Shown piece after piece: positions 21,296-34,300 of a stretch of DNA of 64,000 nt; position 1 is the first letter of the stretch, and every line of letters begins with the position of its first letter. Origin of the DNA: Cylicocyclus nassatus (Eukaryota; Nematoda; Chromadorea; Rhabditida; Strongylidae); the NCBI GenBank assembly GCA_958299035.1, contig CATQJL010000001.1, positions 54,424,333-54,488,332 of the forward strand, read 5' to 3'. A program made the translations under genes and the position numbers. The notes under the pieces were generated by a model. It saw only the letters and a list, made by a program, of their open reading frames with translations. It made no database searches and was not told the origin of the DNA.

Positions 21296-21785
21296 TCCTA
21301 TATATAAAGCTGAATGTCTGTCTGTCTGTCTGTATGTCCGTACGTATGTGCGGAATAGAAATTTTTATTTCTGAACCGATCGGGACCAAACTTGGCACAC
21401 ATATACCTCGGGCAGGGAGCGTGTCATAGGCTACTTTTCGTTATCGATCGATATCGATTTTATTGATTTTTTGCAAAATTCGAGCTAGAGGGCTGGGATT
21501 TGGCAGAGGGGGGTAATCGAGCATGCTGATCACCCCGAAGGGGGTGATCAGCATGCTCGATTACCCCCCTGTGCAAAATCCTAGCCCCCTAGCTTAAATT
21601 TTGCAAAAAATCGGTAAAATCGACATCGATCGATAACGAAAAGTGGGCTGTGACACGCTCCCTGCCCCGAAGTGTATGTGTGCAAAGTTCGGTCCCAATC
21701 GGTTCAGAAATAAAAAATTTCTATTCGGAACATACGTACACGGGGTCTAGCTGGCAGGCCCGGCGGAGCCGGGCAAGCCAGCTAG
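21296..21785 (+). mobile_element. Helitron-like non-autonomous element, copy 2 (490 bp)
   Basis: It begins TCCTATATATAAAGCTGAAT, continues in GTCT units, and ends AAGCCAGCTAG with T as the next base; the base before it is A. Removing TC...CTAG restores the satellite monomer (GGAGTCA|TTGGGTTATC), with one substitution at the target. A 6-bp GC hairpin (CCCGGC GGA GCCGGG, 21759-21773) lies 8 nt before CTAG, a Helitron hallmark. Bases from about 21340 to 21739 form a giant inverted repeat of nearly 200-bp arms, with a perfect 30-bp core (21507-21536 and 21541-21570). No Rep/helicase is encoded. Confidence 0.85.
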
Positions 21786-21850
21786 TTGGGTTATCATTTG
21801 AACAGCACCCCATTGGCAATCACTCGACTTTCCATTTTGCAATTTTGCTC
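21786..21850 (-). repeat. Remainder of interrupted satellite monomer, reverse orientation
   Basis: Continues the monomer split by the Helitron-like element (TGGGTTATCATTTGAACAGC...) and ends at CATTTTGCAATTTTGC, just before the orientation switch. Confidence 0.88.
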
Positions 21851-21865
21851 CATTTTGGCAATTTT

Positions 21866-21882
21866 GCCTAAGCCTAAGCCTA
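21866..21882. repeat. Telomere-like (GCCTAA) run at satellite inversion
   Basis: GCCTAAGCCTAAGCCTA is 2.8 units of the complement of TTAGGC, the telomere repeat of nematodes. It sits exactly where satellite orientation flips from minus (left) to plus (right). The next bases, TGACTACGGCGAT, are plus-strand satellite. Confidence 0.75.
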
Positions 21883-23219
21883 TGACTACGGCGATAAAAG
21901 CGCAAAATTGCAAAATGGAAAGTCGAGTGATTGCCAATGGGGTGCTGTTCAAATGATAACCCACTGACTTCGGACCATTCCGATAGCCAGCATCATCGTT
22001 GCTGCTTACATAGCGAGTGAAAAGTGCGCTTCGGTAGATTTCACAGGAGTAGCATCGCTTATGACTACGGCGATAAAAGCGCAAAATTGCAAAATGGAAA
22101 GTCGAGTGATTGCCAATGAGGTGCTGTTCAAATGATAACCCACTGACTCCGGACCATTCCGATAGCCAGCTTCATCGTTGCTGCTTACATAGCGAGTGAA
22201 AAGTGCGCTTCGTAGATTTCACAGGAGTAGCATCGCTTATGACTACGGCGATAAAAGCGCAAAATTGCAAAATGGAAAGTCGAGTGATTGCCAATGGGGT
22301 GCTGTTCAAATGATAACCCACTGACTCCGGACCATTCCGAAGCATCATCGGTTGCTGCTTACATAGCGAGTGAAAAGTGCGCTTCGTAGATTTCACAGGG
22401 GTAGCATCGCTTATGACTACGGCGATAAAAGCGCAAAATTGCAAATGGATAGTCGAGTGATTGCCAATGGGGTGTTGTTCAAATGATAACCCCACTGACT
22501 CCGGACCATTCCGATAGCTAGCATCATCGTTGCTGCTTACATAGCGAGTGAAAAGTGCGCTTCGTAGATTTCACAGGAGTAGCATCGCTTATGACTACGG
22601 CCGATAAAAGCGCAAAATTGCAAAATGGAAAGTCGAGTGATTGCCAATGGGGTGTTGTTCAAATGATAACCCACTGACTCCGGACAATTCCGATAGCCAG
22701 CATCATCGTTGCTGCTTACATAGCGAGTGAAAAGTGCGCTTCGTAGATTTCACAGGAGTAGCATCGCTTATGACTACGGCGATAAAAGCGCAAAATTGCA
22801 AATGGAAAGTCGAGTGATTGCCAATGGGGTGTTGTTCAAATGATAACCCACTGACTCCGGACCATTCCGATAGCTAGCATCATCGTTGCTGCTTACATAG
22901 CGAGTGAAAAGTGCGCTTCGTAGATTTCACAGGAGTAGCATCGCTTATGACTACGGCGATAAAAGCGCAAAAATTGCAAAATGGAAAGTCGAGTTTTGCC
23001 AATGGGGTGTTGTTCAAATGATAACCCACTGACTCCGGACCATTCCGATAGCTAGCATCATCGTATGCTGCTTACATATGCGAGTGAAAAGTGCGCTTCG
23101 TAGATTTCACAGGAGTAGCATCGCTTATGACTTACGGCGATAAAAGCGCAAAATTGCAAAATGGAAAGTCGAGTGATTGCCAATGGGGTGTTGTTCAAAT
23201 GATAACCCACTGACTCCGG
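21883..23219 (+). repeat. Forward-oriented satellite, divergent edge segment (about 7.5 monomers)
   Basis: Starts at TGACTACGGCGATAAAAGCG. The monomers are mostly type A, or an edge variant with GTTGTTC instead of GCTGTTC and GCTAGC instead of GCCAGC. Single-base indels (for example 22620, 22970, 23064) are more frequent than in the core array, as is typical of array margins. It ends at the second adapter. Confidence 0.93.
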
Positions 23220-23245
23220 AGTACTCTGCGTTGATACCACTGCTT
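23220..23245. other. Embedded library amplification adapter next to gap (artefact)
   Basis: The same 26-base adapter as at 21001, in the same orientation, running directly into the N gap. It marks the untrimmed end of an amplified molecule rather than genomic sequence. Confidence 0.93.
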
Positions 23246-23745
23246 NNNNNNNNNNNNNNNNNNNNNNNNNNNNNNNNNNNNNNNNNNNNNNNNNNNNNNN
23301 NNNNNNNNNNNNNNNNNNNNNNNNNNNNNNNNNNNNNNNNNNNNNNNNNNNNNNNNNNNNNNNNNNNNNNNNNNNNNNNNNNNNNNNNNNNNNNNNNNNN
23401 NNNNNNNNNNNNNNNNNNNNNNNNNNNNNNNNNNNNNNNNNNNNNNNNNNNNNNNNNNNNNNNNNNNNNNNNNNNNNNNNNNNNNNNNNNNNNNNNNNNN
23501 NNNNNNNNNNNNNNNNNNNNNNNNNNNNNNNNNNNNNNNNNNNNNNNNNNNNNNNNNNNNNNNNNNNNNNNNNNNNNNNNNNNNNNNNNNNNNNNNNNNN
23601 NNNNNNNNNNNNNNNNNNNNNNNNNNNNNNNNNNNNNNNNNNNNNNNNNNNNNNNNNNNNNNNNNNNNNNNNNNNNNNNNNNNNNNNNNNNNNNNNNNNN
23701 NNNNNNNNNNNNNNNNNNNNNNNNNNNNNNNNNNNNNNNNNNNNN
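23246..23745. other. Assembly gap, exactly 500 N
   Basis: A round 500-base gap of undefined true size, bounded on the left by adapter and on the right by satellite. Open frames spanning it are meaningless. Confidence 0.98.
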
Positions 23746-26700
23746 AAAATGGAAAGTCGAGTGATTGCCAGTGGGGTGTTCTTTCTCTGATAACCCACTG
23801 ACTCCGGACCATTCCGATAGCCAGCATCATCGTTGCTGCTTACATATCGAGTGAAAAGTGCGCTTCGTAGATTTCACAGGAGTAGCATCGCTTATGACTA
23901 CGGCGATAAAAGCGCAAAATTGCAAAATGGAAAGTCGAGCGATTGCCAATGGGGTGCTGTTCAAATGATAACCCACTGACTCCGGACCATTCCGATAGCC
24001 AGCATCATCGTTGCTGCTTACATAGCGAGTGAAAAGTGCGCTTCGTAGATTTCACAGGAGTAGCATCGCTTATGACTACGGCGATAAAAGCGCAAAATTG
24101 CAAAATGGAAAGTCGAGTGATTGCCAATGGGGTGCTGTTCAAATGATAACCCACTGACTCCGGACCATTCCGATAGCCAGCATCATCGTTGCTGCTTACA
24201 TAGCGAGTGAAAAGTGCGCTTCGTAGATTTCACAGGAGTAGCATCGCTTATGACTACGGCGATAAAAGCGCAAAATTGCAAAATGGAAAGTCGAGTGATT
24301 GCCAATGGGGTGCTGTTCAAATGATAACCCACTGACTCCGGACCATTCCGATAGCCAGCATCATCGTTGCTGCTTACATAGCGAGTGAAAAGTGCGCTTC
24401 GTAGATTTCACAGGAGTAGCATCGCTTATGACTACGGCGATAAAAGCGCAAAATTGCAAAATGGAAAGTCGAGTGATTGCCAATGGGGTGCTGTTCAAAT
24501 GATAACCCACAGACTCCGGACCATTCCGATAGCCAGCATCATCGTTGCTGCTTACATAGCGAGTGAAAAGTGCGCTTCGTAGATTTCACAGGAGTAGCAT
24601 CGCTTATGACTACGGCGATAAAAGCGCAAAATTGCAAAATGGAAAGTCGAGTGATTGCCAGTGGGGTGTTCTTTCTCTGATAACCCACTGACTCCGGACC
24701 ATTCCGATAGCCAGCATCATCGTTGCTGCTTACATAGCGAGTGAAAAGTGCGCTTCGTAGATTTCACAGGAGTAGCATCGCTTATGACTACGGCGATAAA
24801 AGCGCAAAATTGCAAAATGGAAAGTCGAGCGATTGCCAATGGGGTGCTGTTCAAATGATAACCCACTGACTCCGGACCATTCCGATAGCCAGCATCATCG
24901 TTGCTGCTTACATAGCGAGTGAAAAGTGCGCTTCGTAGATTTCACAGGAGTAGCATCGCTTATGACTACGGCGATAAAAGCGCAAAATTGCAAAATGGAA
25001 AGTCGAGTGATTGCCAATGGGGTGCTGTTCAAATGATAACCCACTGACTCCGGACCATTCCGATAGCCAGCATCATCGTTGCTGCTTACATAGCGAGTGA
25101 AAAGTGCGCTTCGTAGATTTCACAGGAGTAGCATCGCTTATGACTACGGCGATAAAAGCGCAAAATTGCAAAATGGAAAGTCGAGTGATTGCCAATGGGG
25201 TGCTGTTCAAATGATAACCCACTGACTCCGGACCATTCCGATAGCCAGCATCATCGTTGCTGCTTACATAGCGAGTGAAAAGTGCGCTTCGTAGATTTCA
25301 CAGGAGTAGCATCGCTTATGACTACGGCGATAAAAGCGCAAAATTGCAAAATGGAAAGTCGAGTGATTGCCAATGGGGTGCTGTTCAAATGATAACCCAC
25401 TGACTCCGGACCATTCCGATAGCCAGCATCATCGTTGCTGCTTACATAGCGAGTGAAAAGTGCGCTTCGTAGATTTCACAGGAGTAGCATCGCTTATGAC
25501 TACGGCGATAAAAGCGCAAAATTGCAAAATGGAAAGTCGAGTGATTGCCAATGGGGTGCTGTTCAAATGATAACCCACTGACTCCGGACCATTCCGATAG
25601 CCAGCATCATCGTTGCTGCTTACATAGCGAGTGAAAAGTGCGCTTCGTAGATTTCACAGGAGTAGCATCGCTTATGACTACGGCGATAAAAGCGCAAAAT
25701 TGCAAATTGGAAAGTCGAGTGATTGCCAGTGGGGTGTTCTTTCTCTGATAACCCACTGACTCCGGACCATTCCGATAGCCAGCATCATCGTTGCTGCTTA
25801 CATAGCGAGTGAAAAGTGCGCTTCGTAGATTTCACAGGAGTAGCATCGCTTATGACTACGGCGATAAAAGCGCAAAATTGCAAAATGGAAAGTCGAGCGA
25901 TTGCCAATGGGGTGCTGTTCAAATGATAACCCACTGACTCCGGACCATTCCGATAGCCAGCATCATCGTTGCTGCTTACATAGCGAGTGAAAAGTGCGCT
26001 TCGTAGATTTCACAGGAGTAGCATCGCTTATGACTACGGCGATAAAAGCGCAAAATTGCAAAATGGAAAGTCGAGTGATTGCCAGTGGGGTGTTCTTTCT
26101 CTGATAACCCACTGACTCCGGACCATTCCGATAGCCAGCATCATCGTTGCTGCTTACATAGCGAGTGAAAAGTGCGCTTCGTAGATTTCACAGGAGTAGC
26201 ATCGCTTATGACTACGGCGATAAAAGCGCAAAATTGCAAAATGGAAAGTCGAGTGATTGCCAATGGGGTGCTGTTCAAATGATAACCCACTGACTCCGGA
26301 CCATTCCGATAGCCAGCATCATCGTTGCTGCTTACATAGCGAGTGAAAAGTGCGCTTCGTAGATTTCACAGGAGTAGCATCGCTTATGACTACGGCGATA
26401 AAAGCGCAAAATTGCAAAATGGAAAGTCGAGTGATTGCCAATGGGGTGCTGTTCAAATGATAACCCACTGACTCCGGACCATTCCGATAGCCAGCATCAT
26501 CGTTGCTGCTTACATAGCGAGTGAAAAGTGCGCTTCGTAGATTTCACAGGAGTAGCATCGCTTATGACTACGGCGATAAAAGCGCAAAATTGCAAAATGG
26601 AAAGTCGAGTGATTGCCAATGGGGTGCTGTTCAAATGATAACCCACTGACTCCGGACCATTCCGATAGCCAGCATCATCGTTGCTGCTTACATAGCGAGT

Positions 26701-29700
26701 GAAAAGTGCGCTTCGTAGATTTCACAGGAGTAGCATCGCTTATGACTACGGCGATAAAAGCGCAAAATTGCAAAATGGAAAGTCGAGTGATTGCCAATGG
26801 GGTGCTGTTCAAATGATAACCCACTGACTCCGGACCATTCCGATAGCCAGCATCATCGTTGCTGCTTACATAGCGAGTGAAAAGTGCGCTTCGTAGATTT
26901 CACAGGAGTAGCATCGCTTATGACTACGGCGATAAAAGCGCAAAATTGCAAAATGGAAAGTCGAGTGATTGCCAATGGGGTGCTGTTCAAATGATAACCC
27001 ACTGACTCCGGACCATTCCGATAGCCAGCATCATCGTTGCTGCTTACATAGCGAGTGAAAAGTGCGCTTCGTAGATTTCACAGGAGTAGCATCGCTTATG
27101 ACTACGGCGATAAAAGCGCAAAATTGCAAATTGGAAAGTCGAGTGATTGCCAGTGGGGTGTTCTTTCTCTGATAACCCACTGACTCCGGACCATTCCGAT
27201 AGCCAGCATCATCGTTGCTGCTTACATAGCGAGTGAAAAGTGCGCTTCGTAGATTTCACAGGAGTAGCATCGCTTATGACTACGGCGATAAAAGCGCAAA
27301 ATTGCAAAATGGAAAGTCGAGCGATTGCCAATGGGGTGCTGTTCAAATGATAACCCACTGACTCCGGACCATTCCGATAGCCAGCATCATCGTTGCTGCT
27401 TACATAGCGAGTGAAAAGTGCGCTTCGTAGATTTCACAGGAGTAGCATCGCTTATGACTACGGCGATAAAAGCGCAAAATTGCAAAATGGAAAGTCGAGT
27501 GATTGCCAGTGGGGTGTTCTTTCTCTGATAACCCACTGACTCCGGACCATTCCGATAGCCAGCATCATCGTTGCTGCTTACATAGCGAGTGAAAAGTGCG
27601 CTTCGTAGATTTCACAGGAGTAGCATCGCTTATGACTACGGCGATAAAAGCGCAAAATTGCAAAATGGAAAGTCGAGCGATTGCCAATGGGGTGCTGTTC
27701 AAATGATAACCCACTGACTCCGGACCATTCCGATAGCCAGCATCATCGTTGCTGCTTACATAGCGAGTGAAAAGTGCGCTTCGTAGATTTCACAGGAGTA
27801 GCATCGCTTATGACTACGGCGATAAAAGCGCAAAATTGCAAAATGGAAAGTCGAGTGATTGCCAATGGGGTGCTGTTCAAATGATAACCCACTGACTCCG
27901 GACCATTCCGATAGCCAGCATCATCGTTGCTGCTTACATAGCGAGTGAAAAGTGCGCTTCGTAGATTTCACAGGAGTAGCATCGCTTATGACTACGGCGA
28001 TAAAAGCGCAAAATTGCAAAATGGAAAGTCGAGTGATTGCCAATGGGGTGCTGTTCAAATGATAACCCACTGACTCCGGACCATTCCGATAGCCAGCATC
28101 ATCGTTGCTGCTTACATAGCGAGTGAAAAGTGCGCTTCGTAGATTTCACAGGAGTAGCATCGCTTATGACTACGGCGATAAAAGCGCAAAATTGCAAAAT
28201 GGAAAGTCGAGTGATTGCCAATGGGGTGCTGTTCAAATGATAACCCACTGACTCCGGACCATTCCGATAGCCAGCATCATCGTTGCTGCTTACATAGCGA
28301 GTGAAAAGTGCGCTTCGTAGATTTCACAGGAGTAGCATCGCTTATGACTACGGCGATAAAAGCGCAAAATTGCAAAATGGAAAGTCGAGTGATTGCCAGT
28401 GGGGTGTTCTTTCTCTGATAACCCACTGACTCCGGACCATTCCGATAGCCAGCATCATCGTTGCTGCTTACATAGCGAGTGAAAAGTGCGCTTCGTAGAT
28501 TTCACAGGAGTAGCATCGCTTATGACTACGGCGATAAAAGCGCAAAATTGCAAAATGGAAAGTCGAGCGATTGCCAATGGGGTGCTGTTCAAATGATAAC
28601 CCACTGACTCCGGACCATTCCGATAGCCAGCATCATCGTTGCTGCTTACATAGCGAGTGAAAAGTGCGCTTCGTAGATTTCACAGGAGTAGCATCGCTTA
28701 TGACTACGGCGATAAAAGCGCAAAATTGCAAAATGGAAAGTCGAGTGATTGCCAGTGGGGTGTTCTTTCTCTGATAACCCACTGACTCCGGACCATTCCG
28801 ATAGCCAGCATCATCGTTGCTGCTTACATAGCGAGTGAAAAGTGCGCTTCGTAGATTTCACAGGAGTAGCATCGCTTATGACTACGGCGATAAAAGCGCA
28901 AAATTGCAAAATGGAAAGTCGAGCGATTGCCAATGGGGTGCTGTTCAAATGATAACCCACTGACTCCGGACCATTCCGATAGCCAGCATCATCGTTGCTG
29001 CTTACATAGCGAGTGAAAAGTGCGCTTCGTAGATTTCACAGGAGTAGCATCGCTTATGACTACGGCGATAAAAGCGCAAAATTGCAAAATGGAAAGTCGA
29101 GTGATTGCCAATGGGGTGCTGTTCAAATGATAACCCACTGACTCCGGACCATTCCGATAGCCAGCATCATCGTTGCTGCTTACATAGCGAGTGAAAAGTG
29201 CGCTTCGTAGATTTCACAGGAGTAGCATCGCTTATGACTACGGCGATAAAAGCGCAAAATTGCAAAATGGAAAGTCGAGTGATTGCCAATGGGGTGCTGT
29301 TCAAATGATAACCCACTGACTCCGGACCATTCCGATAGCCAGCATCATCGTTGCTGCTTACATAGCGAGTGAAAAGTGCGCTTCGTAGATTTCACAGGAG
29401 TAGCATCGCTTATGACTACGGCGATAAAAGCGCAAAATTGCAAAATGGAAAGTCGAGTGATTGCCAATGGGGTGCTGTTCAAATGATAACCCACTGACTC
29501 CGGACCATTCCGATAGCCAGCATCATCGTTGCTGCTTACATAGCGAGTGAAAAGTGCGCTTCGTAGATTTCACAGGAGTAGCATCGCTTATGACTACGGC
29601 GATAAAAGCGCAAAATTGCAAAATGGAAAGTCGAGTGATTGCCAGTGGGGTGTTCTTTCTCTGATAACCCACTGACTCCGGACCATTCCGATAGCCAGCA

Positions 29701-31418
29701 TCATCGTTGCTGCTTACATAGCGAGTGAAAAGTGCGCTTCGTAGATTTCACAGGAGTAGCATCGCTTATGACTACGGCGATAAAAGCGCAAAATTGCAAA
29801 ATGGAAAGTCGAGCGATTGCCAATGGGGTGCTGTTCAAATGATAACCCACTGACTCCGGACCATTCCGATAGCCAGCATCATCGTTGCTGCTTACATAGC
29901 GAGTGAAAAGTGCGCTTCGTAGATTTCACAGGAGTAGCATCGCTTATGACTACGGCGATAAAAGCGCAAAATTGCAAAATGGAAAGTCGAGTGATTGCCA
30001 ATGGGGTGCTGTTCAAATGATAACCCACTGACTCCGGACCATTCCGATAGCCAGCATCATCGTTGCTGCTTACATAGCGAGTGAAAAGTGCGCTTCGTAG
30101 ATTTCACAGGAGTAGCATCGCTTATGACTACGGCGATAAAAGCGCAAAATTGCAAAATGGAAAGTCGAGTGATTGCCAATGGGGTGCTGTTCAAATGATA
30201 ACCCACTGACTCCGGACCATTCCGATAGCCAGCATCATCGTTGCTGCTTACATAGCGAGTGAAAAGTGCGCTTCGTAGATTTCACAGGAGTAGCATCGCT
30301 TATGACTACGGCGATAAAAGCGCAAAATTGCAAAATGGAAAGTCGAGTGATTGCCAGTGGGGTGTTCTTTCTCTGATAACCCACTGACTCCGGACCATTC
30401 CGATAGCCAGCATCATCGTTGCTGCTTACATAGCGAGTGAAAAGTGCGCTTCGTAGATTTCACAGGAGTAGCATCGCTTATGACTACGGCGATAAAAGCG
30501 CAAAATTGCAAAATGGAAAGTCGAGCGATTGCCAATGGGGTGCTGTTCAAATGATAACCCACTGACTCCGGACCATTCCGATAGCCAGCATCATCGTTGC
30601 TGCTTACATAGCGAGTGAAAAGTGCGCTTCGTAGATTTCACAGGAGTAGCATCGCTTATGACTACGGCGATAAAAGCGCAAAATTGCAAAATGGAAAGTC
30701 GAGTGATTGCCAATGGGGTGCTGTTCAAATGATAACCCACTGACTCCGGACCATTCCGATAGCCAGCATCATCGTTGCTGCTTACATAGCGAGTGAAAAG
30801 TGCGCTTCGTAGATTTCACAGGAGTAGCATCGCTTATGACTACGGCGATAAAAGCGCAAAATTGCAAAATGGAAAGTCGAGTGATTGCCAATGGGGTGCT
30901 GTTCAAATGATAACCCACTGACTCCGGACCATTCCGATAGCCAGCATCATCGTTGCTGCTTACATAGCGAGTGAAAAGTGCGCTTCGTAGATTTCACAGG
31001 AGTAGCATCGCTTATGACTACGGCGATAAAAGCGCAAAATTGCAAAATGGAAAGTCGAGTGATTGCCAATGGGGTGCTGTTCAAATGATAACCCACTGAC
31101 TCCGGACCATTCCGATAGCCAGCATCATCGTTGCTGCTTACATAGCGAGTGAAAAGTGCGCTTCGTAGATTTCACAGGAGTAGCATCGCTTATGACTACG
31201 GCGATAAAAGCGCAAAATTGCAAAATGGAAAGTCGAGTGATTGCCAATGGGGTGCTGTTCAAATGATAACCCACTGACTCCGGACCATTCCGATAGCCAG
31301 CATCATCGTTGCTGCTTACATAGCGAGTGAAAAGTGCGCTTCGTAGATTTCACAGGAGTAGCATCGCTTATGTCTACGGCGATAAAAGCGCAAAATTGCA
31401 AAATGGAAAGTCGAGTGA
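23746..31418 (+). repeat. Satellite domain I: B-C paired monomers
   Basis: Type B monomers are nearly always followed by the GCGATT type C (for example 24655/24833, 27147/27325, 27503/27681, 28393/28571), separated by runs of two to five A monomers. Some B monomers are preceded by AAATTGG instead of AAATGG. There are no 1-bp-deleted monomers in this part. Confidence 0.85.
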
Positions 31419-34300
31419 TTGCCAGTGGGGTGTTCTTTCTCTGATAACCCACTGACTCCGGACCATTTCGATAGCCAGCATCATCGTTGCTGCTTACATA
31501 GCGAGTGAAAAGTGCGCTTCGTAGATTTCACAGGAGTAGCATCGCTTATGACTACGGCGATAAAAGCGCAAAATTGCAAAATGGAAAGTCGAGTGATGGC
31601 CAGTGGGGTGTTCTTTCTCTGATAACCCACTGACTCCGGACCATTCCGATAGCCAGCATCATCGTTGCTGCTTACATAGCGAGTGAAAAGTGCGCTTCGT
31701 AGATTTCACAGGAGTAGCATCGCTTATGACTACGGCGATAAAAGCGCAAAATTGCAAAATGGAAAGTCGAGTGATTGCCAATGGGGTGCTGTTCAAATGA
31801 TAACCCACTGACTCCGGACCATTCCGATAGCCAGCATCATCGTTGCTGCTTACATAGCGAGTGAAAAGTGCGCTTTGTAGATTTCACAGGAGTAGCATCG
31901 CTTAGGACTACGGCGATAAAAGCGCAAAATTGCAAAATGGAAAGTCGAGTGATTGCCAGTGGGGTGTTCTTTCTCTGATAACCCACTGACTCCGGACCAT
32001 TCCGATAGCCAGCATCATCGTTGCTGCTTACATAGCGAGTGAAAAGTGCGCTTTGTAGATTTCACAGGAGTAGCATCGCTTATGACTACGGCGATAAAAG
32101 CGCAAAATTGCAAAATGGATGTCGAGTGATTGCCAATGGGGTGCTGTTCAAATGATAACCCACTGACTCCGGACCATTCCGATAGCCAGCATCATCGTTG
32201 CTGCTTACATAGCGAGTGAAAAGTGCGCTTCGTAGATTTCACAGGAGTAGCATCGCTTATGACTACGGCGATAAAAGCGCAAAATTGCAAATTGGAAAGT
32301 CGAGTGATTGCCAATGGGGTGCTGTTCAAATGATAACCCACTGACTCCGGACCATTCCGATAGCCAGCATCATCGTTGCTGCTTACATAGCGAGTGAAAA
32401 GTGCGCTTCGTAGATTTCACAGGAGTAGCATCGCTTATGACTACGGCGATAAAAGCGCAAAATTGCAAAATGGAAAGTCGAGTGATTGCCAATGGGGTGC
32501 TGTTCAAATGACAACCCACTGACTCCGGACCATTCCGATAGCCAGCATCATCGTTGCTGCTTACATAGCGAGTGAAAAGTGCGCTTCGTAGATTTCACAG
32601 GAGTAGCATCGCTTATGACTACGGCGATAAAAGCGCAAAATTGCAAAATGGAAAGTCGAGTGATGGCCAGTGGGGTGTTCTTTCTCTGATAACCCACTGA
32701 CTCCGGACCATTGCGATAGCCAGCATCATCGTTGCTGCTTACATAGCGAGTGAAAAGTGCGCTTCGTAGATTTCACAGGAGTAGCATCGCTTATGACTAC
32801 GGCGATAAAAGCGCAAAATTGCAAAATGGAAAGTCGAGTGATTGCCAGTAGGGTGTTCTTTCTCTGATAACCCACTGACTCCGGACCATTGCGATAGCCA
32901 GCATCATCGTTGCTGCTTACATAGCGAGTGAAAAGTGCGCTTCGTAGATTTCACAGGAGTAGCATCGCTTATGACTACGGCGATAAAAGCGCAAAATTGC
33001 AAAATGGAAAGTCGAGTGATTGCCAATGGGGTGCTGTTCAAATGATAACCCACTGACTCCGGACCATTCCGATAGCCAGCATCATCGTTGCTGCTTACAT
33101 AGCGAGTGAAAAGTGCGCTTCGTAGATTTCACAGGAGTAGCATCGCTTATGACTACGGCGATAAAAGCGCAAAATTGCAAAATGGATGTCGAGTGATTGC
33201 CAATGGGGTGCTGTTCAAATGATAACCCACTGACTCCGGACCATTCCGATAGCCAGCATCATCGTTGCTGCTTACATAGCGAGTGAAAAGTGCGCTTCGT
33301 AGATTTCACAGGAGTAGCATCGCTTATGACTACGGCGATAAAAGCGCAAAATTGCAAATTGGAAAGTCGAGTGATTGCCAATGGGGTGCTGTTCAAATGA
33401 TAACCCACTGACTCCGGACCATTCCGATAGCCAGCATCATCGTTGCTGCTTACATAGCGAGTGAAAAGTGCGCTTCGTAGATTTCACAGGAGTAGCATCG
33501 CTTATGACTACGGCGATAAAAGCGCAAAATTGCAAAATGGAAAGTCGAGTGATTGCCAATGGGGTGCTGTTCAAATGATAACCCACTGACTCCGGACCAT
33601 TCCGATAGCCAGCATCATCGTTGCTGCTTACATAGCGAGTGAAAAGTGCGCTTCGTAGATTTCACAGGAGTAGCATCGCTTATGACTACGGCGATAAAAG
33701 CGCAAAATTGCAAAATGGAAAGTCGAGTGATGGCCAGTGGGGTGTTCTTTCTCTGATAACCCACTGACTCCGGACCATTGCGATAGCCAGCATCATCGTT
33801 GCTGCTTACATAGCGAGTGAAAAGTGCGCTTCGTAGATTTCACAGGAGTAGCATCGCTTATGACTACGGCGATAAAAGCGCAAAATTGCAAAATGGAAAG
33901 TCGAGTGATTGCCAGTAGGGTGTTCTTTCTCTGATAACCCACTGACTCCGGACCATTGCGATAGCCAGCATCATCGTTGCTGCTTACATAGCGAGTGAAA
34001 AGTGCGCTTCGTAGATTTCACAGGAGTAGCATCGCTTATGACTACGGCGATAAAAGCGCAAAATTGCAAAATGGAAAGTCGAGTGATTGCCAATGGGGTG
34101 CTGTTCAAATGATAACCCACTGACTCCGGACCATTCCGATAGCCAGCATCATCGTTGCTGCTTACATAGCGAGTGAAAAGTGCGCTTCGTAGATTTCACA
34201 GGAGTAGCATCGCTTATGACTACGGCGATAAAAGCGCAAAATTGCAAAATGGAAAGTCGAGTGATTGCCAATGGGGTGCTGTTCAAATGATAACCCACTG
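31419..34300 (+). repeat. Satellite domain II: 6-monomer higher-order repeat
   Basis: Markers recur every 1,067 bp (six monomers minus one base): GGATGTCGAG at 32117 and 33184, GATGGCCAGTGG near 32660 and 33728, and GCCAGTAGGG near 32846 and 33914. Type C is absent. The order of marked monomers matches the start of domain IV. Confidence 0.85.

Noticed and set aside
23058..23830. Long open frames across the N gap on both strands
   Set aside because: They are created by undefined bases and satellite sequence and contain no real coding signal.
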